Shown here: positions 1-8,180 of the stretch, in pieces
Layout: every line of letters begins with the position of its first letter
Numbering within the stretch: position 1 is the first letter of the stretch
DNA from: Acidobacteriota bacterium
Lineage (GTDB): Bacteria > Acidobacteriota > Terriglobia > Bryobacterales > Bryobacteraceae
DNA length: 64,000 bases
Reading direction: 5' to 3'
Assembly: GCA_023436715.1 (NCBI GenBank)
Contig: JAEZIJ010000036.1
Location: forward strand, 1-64,000
Position numbers and translations under genes: made by a program
The notes under the pieces: generated by a model
Told to the model about the DNA's origin: nothing
The model's database searches: none
Seen by the model: only the letters and a program-made list of their open reading frames with translations

Positions 1-55
1 TCAGCCAATCCCGTTCCTTCTGCGTCAGCAACAACAGCTCCTGTTCTTCGGCCAC
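1..55 (-). CDS. N-terminus of a probable ISNCY-like transposase (partial)
   Basis: A reading frame runs off the left edge on the minus strand, starting at a GTG at 55. Its first residues read roughly MAEEQELLLLTQKERDWL, which resembles the opening of ISNCY-type transposases, where a LTQKERDRL-like stretch leads into a helix-turn-helix. Only 18 residues are visible, so the call rests on remembered similarity and context. Context helps: the neighbouring OLD gene loses its conserved C-terminus about 70 bp away, as expected if an insertion sequence lies here. Confidence 0.35.
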   Translation of the reverse strand, partial: MAEEQELLLLTQKERDWL

Positions 56-111
56 GTCCCAAGATGGCCGATCCCATCAGGAACGTTCTACTTTGCCATA
101 ACAGGAATTTC

Positions 112-1911
112 TCACGTTGCTGCGACACGGCCGCATGGGGTGGTGCCATCGATTTCTGGAATCTGATAAGCTATGCGGCAGCCGGCGTGGACCTTTTCTT
201 CCGAACTCTTGGCCAGGAGGTTGGCTGGAGATATCTGCGAATCGTCAAACCAGTCAGTCAGGCAAGCGTTAGTGGTACGAGTTCCCTCGGCCACCTTGCA
301 TGCGATAGTCCGTCCATTGACGAGTTTCCCTGAATCAAGATCTGTGACTATGAGGGTACGTAACTCCAGGAAATTGAGTAATCTAAAGAATAGGTGCGCG
401 TATGCACCCCCTATCTCGACGGTCGAGACGTACTGACTCCCCAATCGTAGTTCCGTCAAGCTGGCCTGGTCCACGAACTCAATCATCTTGGGAAGGAGGA
501 GACGTTCCGAAGGTCCCTCAATCAGGACTGCCTTGTCGGCGAAGAACAGATCGCAGCGGGTCAAGGTCATATACTGCTGTAGAAATTCCCTGGTTGGAGC
601 CGACTCGTCCGTCAAGCCAGCGCGCAGGTCTTTGATATGAGTTTCGCGCAACTGGGCTGAGTGCCTTGCCTTTCCGCAGAGAAAGTAGCGAATTGTATCG
701 AATGGTGCCTCATTGGCCACATGGCTAGAATGAGTGGTCACAACGAATTGGACATTCCACGGAGTTCCGTTGCAGAAACGCGTCGCGAAGTCTTCCGCAA
801 GCTCACCAAGCTTTCGGATGAACACCTCCTGCATCTGCGGATGCAGGTGAGCTTCTGGCTCCTCGACAAAAATCAAGTGAACGGCGGGCGCAATCGCCCT
901 CGATCTTGCTTCTTTGAACGAGACTAAGATGCGAAGCAAGATGTATATGAGATTGCGGGTGCCGAGTCCGTTGTAGGATTCAGGGAGGTTGATTCCGTTG
1001 ACGCCTTCGTAACAGAGTGATGTGTTGTGCCCGAGGAGTCGCTTTACTTCCAGCGTGGTCTCAGGGGTCAGTCGTGGGTCGGCGAGTCCTGGGTATCCGA
1101 ATATTTTGAAGGCTGGCAGCAGGTTCCGCAGATTGGCCGAGAATTCCTCACCGAGCTTGCCTTCGACGTCTTTTACCGCCGCCTCCAGACTCTCCGCAGT
1201 TTGATGATCCTTCGGATCGGATGACTCGAGGCTCGCAGTATCGAAGAGAGTCTCAAGAATGCGTGCCAAGACGTCTGTCATCCGCGATGTCGCGCCGTCA
1301 AGCCCTCTTTGCGCGCCGATGAAGGCAGTCTGAAACAGTACGGCGAGGCGAGTCCACTCCATGGGTCTTCGATTTGTCTCGTCTCCCGGGTCGACAGCCT
1401 CCAGGTAGGGCTGAAACAGCTTCGGGACTCGTTCCTTCATTGCTCGAAAGAAATTCGTCCTGGCCGTCGAGTCCGATGACGTATCAAAGCCTTCGAAGAG
1501 CGCCTCCAGTTTGCCGTCAGCCAACTGAAAGCGAAGGGACAGCAGTGCGATATCGCAGTCGGGATTTAGATCGACGATGAAGTCCGCTAAAGGCCCAAGA
1601 TCCGGCGATCCTTTGGAGTACCGAATGCCAACTCGGGCTTCGATAGATGGCAGGAGTTCGCGAATCTCCGTATCCTGCTTGCCTTCGTGCTTAGCTATTA
1701 ATGCACTCCAGAATCCCTCGTGCGCATCGAGAGAGAAGTCCTCCAGCTTGAAGCTAGGAGCGACGCCCGTGAGGAGTCGCTGGAAGAGTTCGGTCAGGGA
1801 CGTCTTGCCGCTATTGTTACGACCAACAACCACTGTTGTTCTCTCGTCCAGAGACAACTCGACATCCGCCAGCAGCCGGAAGTTCTTGATTGCGATGGTT
1901 TCTATGTGCAT
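112..1911 (-). CDS. OLD-family ATP-dependent nuclease, probably truncated at the C-terminus
   Basis: The protein has an ABC-type ATPase half and a C-terminal TOPRIM half, the layout of OLD-family nucleases such as GajA of Gabija. Visible motifs are Walker A GRNNSGKTS near residue 30, Walker B FVEEPEAHLHP near 345, the TOPRIM glutamate in LIEGPSE near 465 and the acidic pair in TDLDSG near 524. OLD proteins normally end with a block like AYQ...CGRSFEDAF. Here the frame reads IAYQIPEIDGTTPCGR and then only VAAT before the stop. I infer that an insertion sequence entered at about position 126. No UvrD-type GajB partner is visible next to it. It may now be inactive. Confidence 0.75.
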   Translation of the reverse strand: MHIETIAIKNFRLLADVELSLDERTTVVVGRNNSGKTSLTELFQRLLTGVAPSFKLEDFSLDAHEGFWSALIAKHEGKQDTEIRELLPSIEARVGIRYSKGSPDLGPLADFIVDLNPDCDIALLSLRFQLADGKLEALFEGFDTSSDSTARTNFFRAMKERVPKLFQPYLEAVDPGDETNRRPMEWTRLAVLFQTAFIGAQRGLDGATSRMTDVLARILETLFDTASLESSDPKDHQTAESLEAAVKDVEGKLGEEFSANLRNLLPAFKIFGYPGLADPRLTPETTLEVKRLLGHNTSLCYEGVNGINLPESYNGLGTRNLIYILLRILVSFKEARSRAIAPAVHLIFVEEPEAHLHPQMQEVFIRKLGELAEDFATRFCNGTPWNVQFVVTTHSSHVANEAPFDTIRYFLCGKARHSAQLRETHIKDLRAGLTDESAPTREFLQQYMTLTRCDLFFADKAVLIEGPSERLLLPKMIEFVDQASLTELRLGSQYVSTVEIGGAYAHLFFRLLNFLELRTLIVTDLDSGKLVNGRTIACKVAEGTRTTNACLTDWFDDSQISPANLLAKSSEEKVHAGCRIAYQIPEIDGTTPCGRVAAT

Positions 1912-2239
1912 GGGTCATCCCGTCGTCGATAATCAGCCCCGAATCTCAAGATAGCCAGGCATTGAAACCCGCTATTGTACTCTCCAGCGATAATCGGCGG
2001 TTGCCGGGTTCCTTGTTCAGCGACTTCCGTACGGACCGGCAATCTCTGCCCAAGTGTCGACATGGGCCGCGCTCTAGCCGGCCCATGATCGTCAAAGCTG
2101 CGGAACCCTGCGGAATGCGCTCTAATGCCTTCAGGTTCACGGCGGCTGGAGTGCGAGTGCGACCGCGCCTAAAGTGTTGTGGACAAACAGCCGATCAAAC
2201 ACGGTAAAATAATGGCACTCCCCCGAAGCGAGGCGCGTA
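1912..2239. other. Divergent intergenic region between the OLD gene and vsr
   Basis: No gene is seen in 328 bp. It should hold promoters for both directions. Toward vsr there is a TAAAAT at 2205-2210 with a TGGACA-like -35 at 2180-2185 (19 bp spacing). Toward the OLD gene there is TACAAT at 1974-1979 read on the minus strand. Both are sequence matches only. Confidence 0.4.
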
Positions 2240-2653
2240 GTGGATACGCTTACGCCCGAACAGCGAAGCGAGCGAATGAGCCGGGTGCGGTGCAAGGACA
2301 CGAAGCCCGAGTGGGTCGTCAGACGATTGGTGCATGGGATGGGTTTCCGATATCGGCTGCATAGGCGGGACCTTCCGGGCAGCCCAGACCTTGTGTTCTC
2401 AAACCGAGGTAAAATCATTTTTGTCCACGGATGTTTTTGGCACAGGCACGGGTCCTGCAAGTACACGAGATGGCCGAAGTCGAAACTCGAATTCTGGAAA
2501 CCGAAGCTGGAAGAAAACAGTCGCCGCGACAAGGCGAACCTGCGAGAGCTTCGGCGCTTGGGATGGCGAGTGATGGTCGTCTGGGAGTGTCAAATCGGAA
2601 ACTTCGAGCGGCTGGCCGCGCGGCTACAAAGGTTCCTAGAGGTAGAAAGTTGA
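2240..2653 (+). CDS. vsr: Very short patch repair endonuclease Vsr
   Basis: Vsr nicks next to T:G mismatches left when 5-methylcytosine deaminates. It thereby protects the recognition sites of a C5 methyltransferase from mutating away. The 137-residue length is typical. The start (LTPEQRSERMSRV), the metal-binding GSPDLVF near residues 47-53 and FVHGCFWHRH near 61-70 are hallmark motifs. The start is GTG at 2240. The stop TGA overlaps the TTG start of the methyltransferase (TTGA), so the two are translationally coupled, which is the usual vsr-MTase pairing in restriction-modification loci. Confidence 0.93.
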   Translation: MDTLTPEQRSERMSRVRCKDTKPEWVVRRLVHGMGFRYRLHRRDLPGSPDLVFSNRGKIIFVHGCFWHRHGSCKYTRWPKSKLEFWKPKLEENSRRDKANLRELRRLGWRVMVVWECQIGNFERLAARLQRFLEVES

Positions 2654-3825
2654 AGTCCGTAGAACTCTTCACGGGAGCGGGAGGGCTGGCGCTCGCAATA
2701 GAAAAGGCGGGCTTCCATCACCATACCGTCATCGAGCGCGACCGGGACTGCTGCGACACCATCCGTGAAAACCAGGCCAGGGGGTTCAGCCTTTTGGATG
2801 GCTGGCAGTTGTTCTCTGGAGACGTTCGGGACTTTGATTATTCGGCGATCAAGGCTGACGTCGATCTGTTGGCGGGAGGTCCTCCTTGCCAGCCCTTCTC
2901 GATTGGTGGTAAGCACAAGGCTTATCACGACGAGCGGGATATGTTCCCCCAGGTCGTGAGAGCAGTGCGCGAACTGCGCCCACGCGCCATTCTGGTCGAG
3001 AACGTGAAGGGCCTCACGCGGAGAACTTTTGCCAACTACTTCAGCTACATCGTTTTTCAACTGAGCCATCCTGAAATCGTTCGAGCCGAAGGCGAGAGTT
3101 GGACGGAACACCGGAGCAGGCTGGAACGGTATCACACGAAGGGGAGTTGGTCCGGACTTGAGTACCATGTGGTGCCCCGCCTGTTGAATGCCGCGAACTA
3201 CGGCGTCCCGCAGAAGAGGGAGCGGGTGTTTTTCGTTGGCTTCCGCTCCGACCTTGGGGTCGAGTGGACGTTCCCCGATGAAACGCACTCGCTTGAGTCT
3301 CTACTCATAGACCAGTGGGTGACGGGGGAGTACTGGGATCGCCACCGGATTGCAACCAAAGACAGACCGAAACTCCCAGGGCGGTTCGCCAATCGTGTCG
3401 ATGCGCTAAAGGCCTGCACGCCGCTCGACTTGTTCGCCGCCAGTCCGTGGCGTACAGTCCGGGATGCGCTGGCCGGCTTGCCCGATCCCGAGCGCGACGA
3501 CTGCTCCGGATTCTTCAACCACCGGCACAATCCCGGCGCCAGAAGCTACGTCGGGCATACCGGCAGTCCACTGGACGAGCCGGCCAAAACCTTGAAAGCC
3601 GGCGACCATGGAGTCCCCGGCGGTGAGAACACCGTGGTGAGGCCAGATGGCAAGTTGCGCTATTTCACCGTTCGAGAGGCCGCGCGCATCCAGACGTTCG
3701 ATGACGGCTATGTGTTCCACGGCGCGTGGAGCGAAGCAATGCGCCAACTTGGAAATGCCGTGCCCGTCCGACTTGGCGAGGCAGTTGCCGCCGGTGTTAG
3801 ACAGCGGCTCGTCGCGGTGAGATAA
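2650..3825 (+). CDS. dcm: DNA (cytosine-5-)-methyltransferase of the R-M locus
   Basis: This is a 391-residue C5 methyltransferase that would protect host DNA from the adjacent endonuclease. Motif I (ELFTGAGGL, residues 5-13), the catalytic motif IV (GGPPCQPFS with Cys80) and motif VI (ENVKG, near 117) are intact. The C-terminus carries the late motifs, including REAARIQTF and QLGNAVP. A frame open to 2431 exists upstream, but it overlaps vsr entirely. The TTG at 2650, overlapping the vsr stop, places motif I at the usual position and is my chosen start. Eco29kI-type systems recognise CCGCGG, so this is a plausible target by association only. Confidence 0.93.
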   Translation: MKSVELFTGAGGLALAIEKAGFHHHTVIERDRDCCDTIRENQARGFSLLDGWQLFSGDVRDFDYSAIKADVDLLAGGPPCQPFSIGGKHKAYHDERDMFPQVVRAVRELRPRAILVENVKGLTRRTFANYFSYIVFQLSHPEIVRAEGESWTEHRSRLERYHTKGSWSGLEYHVVPRLLNAANYGVPQKRERVFFVGFRSDLGVEWTFPDETHSLESLLIDQWVTGEYWDRHRIATKDRPKLPGRFANRVDALKACTPLDLFAASPWRTVRDALAGLPDPERDDCSGFFNHRHNPGARSYVGHTGSPLDEPAKTLKAGDHGVPGGENTVVRPDGKLRYFTVREAARIQTFDDGYVFHGAWSEAMRQLGNAVPVRLGEAVAAGVRQRLVAVR

Positions 3826-3832
3826 TCGCGGG

Positions 3833-4501
3833 TTGGCGACCCCATACAATCCACTGGACAAAGAGAACCTGGGCGTGAGCGTGAGGGATGCACTCCTCAA
3901 CCAGCCGGTACTCCCGATGCCTCCTGGCAGATTTCCGGGCGCGGGCATCTACGCCATTTACTACGTTGGCGCCTTCGAACAATACAGGCAAATAGCGGAT
4001 CTCAACAAGGACAACAAGTTCGCGTGCCCGATCTACGTGGGAAAGGCCGTTCCCAAGGGGTCGCGAAAGGGCGGTCTGATCAAAGACCCGAACGCGGCGA
4101 TCGCGCTCGCGCCGCGCCTTAAGCACCATGCCGACTCCATTCAAGCCGCGACGAACCTGAGACTCGAGGACTTCTTCTTCCGCTGCCTCGTTGTGGACGA
4201 TATTTGGATTCCCCTCGGCGAAACGTACATGATCGAGAGGTTTCAGCCGGTCTGGAATAAGGTGGTCGAGGGATTCGGGATCAAGACGCCTGGTGTGCGA
4301 AGGAAGGAACAGTACGCCTCGCTCTGGGACACCATTCATCCGGGCCGCGCGTTCGTGACGAAACTCGGCCTGCCACCGAACCCAAAAGGTGCTCAACAGA
4401 TCCTGAAGGAAGTCTCGGAATACCTCGCCTTGCCGCGGGAAGAGAAAGAAAAAGTTCCGGTCAAGGATGACGATGAGGCGCAGGAAGAGAACGGCGGGTA
4501 G
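3833..4501 (+). CDS. Eco29kI-family GIY-YIG restriction endonuclease
   Basis: The 222-residue protein starts 7 bp after the methyltransferase stop. Residues 38-71 carry GIYAIYYVG and IYVGKA, the two strands of the GIY-YIG nuclease fold. The N-terminal NPLDKENLGVSV motif is typical of Eco29kI-type restriction enzymes, which cut CCGCGG. A TTG at 3833 is used because the conserved N-terminal motif would be lost with any later start. The C-terminus is charged (KVPVKDDDEAQEENGG). The specificity is inferred from the family, not read from sequence. Confidence 0.85.
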   Translation: MATPYNPLDKENLGVSVRDALLNQPVLPMPPGRFPGAGIYAIYYVGAFEQYRQIADLNKDNKFACPIYVGKAVPKGSRKGGLIKDPNAAIALAPRLKHHADSIQAATNLRLEDFFFRCLVVDDIWIPLGETYMIERFQPVWNKVVEGFGIKTPGVRRKEQYASLWDTIHPGRAFVTKLGLPPNPKGAQQILKEVSEYLALPREEKEKVPVKDDDEAQEENGG

Positions 4502-4577
4502 AGCCGGGTTCACTTTTCAGAGCATCGGCTTGGGCCGCCCACCATACATTCGAATTCTGGTGTGCGCCGAGTGGTAG

Positions 4578-4856
4578 CTATCTCGAACCGCGTCGTCCTT
4601 TCGGCAGAAGTTCTTCCATTCGCTGCACGATCTCCGAAGGGCGCACATCCAGTTCCGCAGCCAGTGCGATCAGCGTCCTCATCGTGGGGCTCCTGAGACC
4701 CCGCTCCAGCAGGCTCACGAACGTCCGGTCGAAACCCGCGTCTAGCGCCAACTTTTCCTGCGACACGTTCCGCGCTTTCCGGAACTCCTGGAGCGCCTTG
4801 CCGAAGGCCTTCTCTGGACCCGAGGACGGATTGTGCTTGCGGCGCGGTTGCTCCAA
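4578..4856 (-). CDS. XRE-family regulator, possible R-M controller (C) protein
   Basis: This is a 92-residue helix-turn-helix protein converging on the endonuclease gene. The HTH lies at about residues 20-75 (FGKALQEFRKARNVSQEKLA, then DRTFVSLLERGLRSPT). Its size and fold match controller proteins of restriction-modification systems. Two perfect palindromes (GGAC-N4-GTCC) sit 22 bp and 37 bp upstream of its start, the layout expected for self-regulation. C genes usually precede the endonuclease on the same strand, so the converging arrangement is unusual and a general phage or host XRE regulator remains possible. Confidence 0.85.
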   Translation of the reverse strand: MEQPRRKHNPSSGPEKAFGKALQEFRKARNVSQEKLALDAGFDRTFVSLLERGLRSPTMRTLIALAAELDVRPSEIVQRMEELLPKGRRGSR

Positions 4857-4878
4857 AGAACTAATGCTGATATGCTAC

Positions 4879-4905
4879 GGACAGAAGTCCCACGGACAAT
4901 AGTCC
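4879..4905 (-). promoter_or_regulatory. Paired C-box-like operator upstream of the XRE regulator
   Basis: Two perfect inverted repeats, GGACAGAAGTCC (4879-4890) and GGACAATAGTCC (4894-4905), lie 15 bp centre to centre. They share the half-site GGAC/GTCC with different spacers. This matches the paired operator of C proteins and the position supports autoregulation. Confidence 0.6.
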
Positions 4906-5189
4906 GAATTTTCAGCAGTCGCGGTGTGCCTTCTCAACGCTGTACTCCAGAAATAGATCGCTTTCTCGAAATCTTGCACGATTTTGCGGTCGTGAGTACG
5001 GCTCCTGGAACCTCTGTACTTTCTGTGAGTTATCTGCCGACCGCCAATGTCCCGGAAGACATCGTCGTGCCGCCCCAATTCGCCCACGTATCAATCGTTG
5101 AATGAGCGCCCATCGCTAAAATTGACCTTTGCTCGCTCTCTAACCTGTCTTGTAGAAATTCAGAACTGAAATTCAGAAAGAGGCATGGC
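4906..5189. other. Gene-poor stretch with a 13-bp tandem repeat
   Basis: I see no convincing gene here. Close to its right end GAAATTCAGAA occurs twice, at 5155-5165 and 5168-5178, followed by AAGAGG and an ATG at 5190. This could be an operator for the next gene. Confidence 0.35.
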
Positions 5190-5474
5190 ATGCATGACGG
5201 CAAGGTGATCGCGTCCCGGAACGCCGGCCCGCCCACCGACGAGCAATCCGGTCATGTGCTGGAGGCCGACGATGGCCTCCGGCCGGGTTCCCGGACACCA
5301 TCTGGCCTACTGGCCACGTTTTGCGATGCGACCGCTGTGAAGGCACTGGGGATTATCGACTCCTTCCATGCGGCGGCGATGCACCCGAACCCGGCCGGCT
5401 TCATGCTGGCTGGAGTATCTTCGAAACTCGGCCCCGGCGAAGACCGGTTGAACAATGGCATCGATGAGAGATAG
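5190..5474 (+). CDS. Hypothetical small protein (doubtful)
   Basis: A 94-residue frame preceded by a moderate ribosome site (AAGAGG about 9 bp before the ATG). I recognise no family and no motif. The middle (ATAVKALGIIDSFHAAAMHP) could be helical. It is kept because of the ribosome site and the repeat upstream; it could be a chance frame. Confidence 0.3.
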   Translation: MHDGKVIASRNAGPPTDEQSGHVLEADDGLRPGSRTPSGLLATFCDATAVKALGIIDSFHAAAMHPNPAGFMLAGVSSKLGPGEDRLNNGIDER

Positions 5475-5519
5475 CCATGTTGTCCAGGTCCCCAGCCATG
5501 ATTCACGCCGCAATGCAGC

Positions 5520-6101
5520 GTGCCGGATCTAGCATGCGACCGCCCGGAGCCCGAGGAGCGCGTCATCGATCGGTCGGCCATCCCCGCCGCCCGCGCTACA
5601 AGTGCAGAGAAGGGCTATTGGGATTCGAAGATCAACCATCTGGCCTTGCTGAAGAAGACGCAGGTCCTGGAGATTTCCTTTCCTGGATGCGATTACGCAT
5701 CCAGCATGAAGTCAGCTATCCATGCCGCGGCGGCGCGCGCCGGGTTGAGAGTGAACGTCCGCGTTCGCGGCTCGCGCATCTACGCGTGGATCGCCGGACG
5801 GCGGGACCAGGGACGAACGCACCCGCCGCGAGCGCCCATTCGATGCGAGGTGTGTGGGCGCGAGATTCTCAGGCCGAGCACCGGGGGCAGCAAGCAGTTC
5901 GTATGCGCTGGAACTGGACAGCAGAAGAGCGACTGCCAGAAGATCCGGCGCTGTTCGCAGACGCAAGGCATATCGATCACGGAAGCCGCAGAGCGCTTCC
6001 GTAAGGCCCAGACACAACGCGCTGCCAGCCAGAAGAGGAGGCACGATGGCGCACCCGAGGACGTCGAACGCGTCGCCAGAAAGACCCTTTGCGGTCCGTG
6101 A
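5520..6101 (+). CDS. Hypothetical phage protein with a C-terminal zinc-finger-like motif
   Basis: A 193-residue protein of unknown function. Residues around 55-95 look like a compact alpha/beta unit (EISFPGCDYASS...GLRVNVRVRGSRIYAWI). It is followed by CEVCGREI and, further on, CAGTGQQKSDC, a possible four-cysteine zinc site, and an Arg/Lys-rich tail. It overlaps the next gene by 56 bp, typical of tightly packed phage early genes. The start (GTG at 5520) is uncertain because no strong ribosome site precedes it. Confidence 0.55.
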   Translation: MPDLACDRPEPEERVIDRSAIPAARATSAEKGYWDSKINHLALLKKTQVLEISFPGCDYASSMKSAIHAAAARAGLRVNVRVRGSRIYAWIAGRRDQGRTHPPRAPIRCEVCGREILRPSTGGSKQFVCAGTGQQKSDCQKIRRCSQTQGISITEAAERFRKAQTQRAASQKRRHDGAPEDVERVARKTLCGP

Positions 6102-6378
6102 TCGCATCCTGGTTTCCGGCGTGTCCGGAGAGGTGATAGGCGAGGTAATCGAAGCCGCCACCGTCGACGAAATGCCGGACCTCGGGCCAGGCGGGCTCTC
6201 CAAAGAGGCGAAGGCTGTCATGCGGGAGGTGGGCGTGGATTTTGTCCTGCTAATCGGACATCGGCACAACGGTCGCGCGGTCTGCTTTTGGGCGGTTCGC
6301 ACCCCCAGGGGGTGGCTGGACCTGCACGGCCAGAAGCTCGCCATCCGCAAAGGAGGCACATGCGCCACATCAGCGTGA
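6046..6378 (+). CDS. Hypothetical phage protein
   Basis: A 110-residue protein beginning at an ATG with a strong upstream GAGGAGG. A longer open frame to 5854 exists but would overlap the previous gene and lacks a ribosome site. The core (FAVRDRILVSGVSGEVIGEV, then VDFVLLIGHRHNGRAVCFWAV) looks like a small beta-rich fold. No family is recognised. It overlaps the next gene by 19 bp. Confidence 0.6.
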   Translation: MAHPRTSNASPERPFAVRDRILVSGVSGEVIGEVIEAATVDEMPDLGPGGLSKEAKAVMREVGVDFVLLIGHRHNGRAVCFWAVRTPRGWLDLHGQKLAIRKGGTCATSA

Positions 6379-6626
6379 TCTGCCCGCGCTGTAAGGAACT
6401 GGTGCCGGTAGTTGAGAAGACTATCCAGCAGCACGGAGACTGCCCCGTGGGCGGGATGCACTATGTGCCGTCGCCCACGAAAATCAGGACCGGAGCCGGT
6501 GGGCCTGAGTTCGAGGTGCTGGCAACGCGCCCGCTGACAGCGCAGTGCGCCGACTGCCACCGGGAACATGTCGCGGGGATCGAGGCGTTGGTTCGAATCA
6601 ACATACCCGATCCAACGGTGAACTGA
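6360..6626 (+). CDS. Small zinc-ribbon-like phage protein
   Basis: An 88-residue protein with an N-terminal CPRCKELV and a later CADCHREH, a pair of CxxC knuckles that probably bind one zinc ion. The start at 6360 has AAAGGAGG directly upstream and the frame overlaps the preceding gene. Its role is unknown; short zinc ribbons like this are common in phage early regions. Confidence 0.65.
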   Translation: MRHISVICPRCKELVPVVEKTIQQHGDCPVGGMHYVPSPTKIRTGAGGPEFEVLATRPLTAQCADCHREHVAGIEALVRINIPDPTVN

Positions 6627-6672
6627 CATCAGTGCCGCTTCGCATTTCAGCTTTCAGGGAGGGACATGGGCC

Positions 6673-7449
6673 ATGAACGCCGCCGATGAAGTGACCCGGC
6701 TGTTGAAGGATCACCATGCCGTGCTCGTGCGGCAGAACAAGCATCTGGTCTACAGGCTTCCCAACGGTCAGAACTTCGTGGTGGCCAAAACATCGAGCGA
6801 TCCTGACCGGGCCGCGAAGAACAACTTGAGCGACCTACGGCGCGCGCTTGGGATTCCGCGCGATACGCCGAGATCCAAGGGAGACGCAGCTATGCCAATT
6901 GAACCGAAACCAGCACCCGTGGCGCCCGCGCCGCCCACGCCGAAGGAAGAACCGCTGAAAGCCCGTGTCGAGGCGGCGATCGCCTGCGAGGAGGCGGCGC
7001 AGGAGAAACTGCTGTCCGAAGCGCAGGCGGTCGAGCGCCGCATTCAGATGCTCAAGGCCGTCCTGCCGTTCGCGGAAGATCCCGCGATAGAAGCATCGCT
7101 CCGCGCGTTGCTGCCGGCCGTCGAGCCGACTGCGCCATCGGCACCGCCGCCGGAACCACCGCAGCAGATCACGGAACGCGTGCAGGTGACGCGGCAACTG
7201 GTCCTCGCCGCCACGCAGACGTTCGAAGAGACGTTCACGGTGAACGACGTAATGGCTCTGATGACGGGTGGCCGGCAGATCGATCCACGAGAGCGCCTCC
7301 GAATCCGGTCCTCGATAGCGCAGTCGGTCACAACACTATTCGACCGGGGCGAACTGGTTCGAGAAGCGGAAGGCTACGGCAAGCGCCAGGCCGTCTGGCG
7401 CAGGGCCGCGCTGAACGGAACTGTCAACCGAGCCTGCGCCGGAGCCTGA
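6673..7449 (+). CDS. HicA-like domain fused to a winged-helix-like domain
   Basis: A 258-residue protein in three parts. Residues 1-60 (RLLKDHHAVLVRQNKHLVYR, then FVVAKTSSDPDRAAKNNLSD) resemble the HicA/YcfA double-stranded-RNA-binding fold, ending in LRRALGI as HicA does. Residues 70-170 are a proline-rich and helical linker. Residues 175-250 (FTVNDVMALMTGG ... GELVREAEGYGKRQAVWRR) look like a winged helix. HicA toxins normally stand alone at 60-80 residues beside a HicB antitoxin, and no HicB is seen. I infer a nucleic-acid-binding regulator rather than a toxin. Confidence 0.6.
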   Translation: MNAADEVTRLLKDHHAVLVRQNKHLVYRLPNGQNFVVAKTSSDPDRAAKNNLSDLRRALGIPRDTPRSKGDAAMPIEPKPAPVAPAPPTPKEEPLKARVEAAIACEEAAQEKLLSEAQAVERRIQMLKAVLPFAEDPAIEASLRALLPAVEPTAPSAPPPEPPQQITERVQVTRQLVLAATQTFEETFTVNDVMALMTGGRQIDPRERLRIRSSIAQSVTTLFDRGELVREAEGYGKRQAVWRRAALNGTVNRACAGA

Positions 7450-7574
7450 AGATGCAAGCTCCGCGGCACTGCGGTTGACGCGCACCGATGATCGAGGCCG
7501 GCGCGAACATCGAGCTGGGCTGTCCCATAGGACGGTTGTTGGGGACCCCAATGGAAGCGCAGACGGGGTGAGAA

Positions 7575-7901
7575 GTGAAAAAGACAACGGACGCGATGCA
7601 CCGGGGCCTCGGCAGAGCGGTCGTCGAACTGCGGTCGAGGATGCGTTGGGGCCAAATGGACCTCGCACACCACATCAGCACGCATGGAGGCCGGGGCGGG
7701 CTCATGGTCGCACCTTCACAGGAAGTGATCTCCCGCTGGGAGAATTGCTCTCAGGCGCCGTCGCCTGTTTACCGGGAGGCGCTCGCAAGGCTCTGCGCGA
7801 GATACCGGCACGACGATCTGGCAGAGACATTCCGCGCCCCAATCAGCGCATGGAGGCTTGTCGGGCACGTAAACCTCGGGCTGATGAAGGATGATGATTA
7901 G
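7575..7901 (+). CDS. XRE-like helix-turn-helix protein, candidate phage regulator
   Basis: A 108-residue protein with an HTH core at about 12-75 (LGRAVVELRSRMRWGQMDLA, then SQEVISRWENCSQAPSPVYR). A loop (HHISTHGGRGGLMV) seems inserted between the first two helices. It lies in the phage regulatory region between the HicA-like gene and a small basic protein. It could be the repressor or an antirepressor-type control protein; nothing in sequence decides this. Confidence 0.7.
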   Translation: MKKTTDAMHRGLGRAVVELRSRMRWGQMDLAHHISTHGGRGGLMVAPSQEVISRWENCSQAPSPVYREALARLCARYRHDDLAETFRAPISAWRLVGHVNLGLMKDDD

Positions 7902-7937
7902 CGATGGTCGGCTCGCGGGCATCTGGGTTCGGAAAGG

Positions 7938-8180
7938 ATGGAGAAGATGAACATCACACGCACTGAAGTGCTTCAGCACGCTCTGATCGGATACCAGGCG
8001 CAGATTGAGGAGATCCAACGCCGGATGGAAGACGTGCGACGCCGGCTCAACGGCGCGGCGGCGCCAGTGGAGGAGCGACCGAAACGCCACCTGAGCGCCA
8101 AGGGCCGCGCAGCCATCATCGCGGCGACCAAACGCCGGTGGGCAAAAGTGCGGAGAGAGAAGCGTGCGAAGGAGCGGTGA
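7938..8180 (+). CDS. Small coiled-coil, basic phage protein
   Basis: An 80-residue protein with an N-terminal helix (VLQHALIGYQAQIEEIQRRM) and a basic C-terminus (HLSAKGRAAIIAATKRRWAK). Proteins with a LSxxGRxxIxxAxxxRW tail occur widely as short orphan genes and may bind nucleic acids. No function is assigned. The following pseudogene continues in the same frame after its stop codon. Confidence 0.6.
   Translation: MEKMNITRTEVLQHALIGYQAQIEEIQRRMEDVRRRLNGAAAPVEERPKRHLSAKGRAAIIAATKRRWAKVRREKRAKER

Noticed and set aside
112..1911. Gabija system
   Set aside because: The OLD protein fits GajA, but there is no adjacent UvrD-type GajB; the UvrD-like gene at 55.5 kb belongs to the phage replication module, and the OLD gene seems truncated.
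6673..7449. HicAB toxin-antitoxin system
   Set aside because: No HicB antitoxin neighbour and the HicA-like part is fused to other domains.
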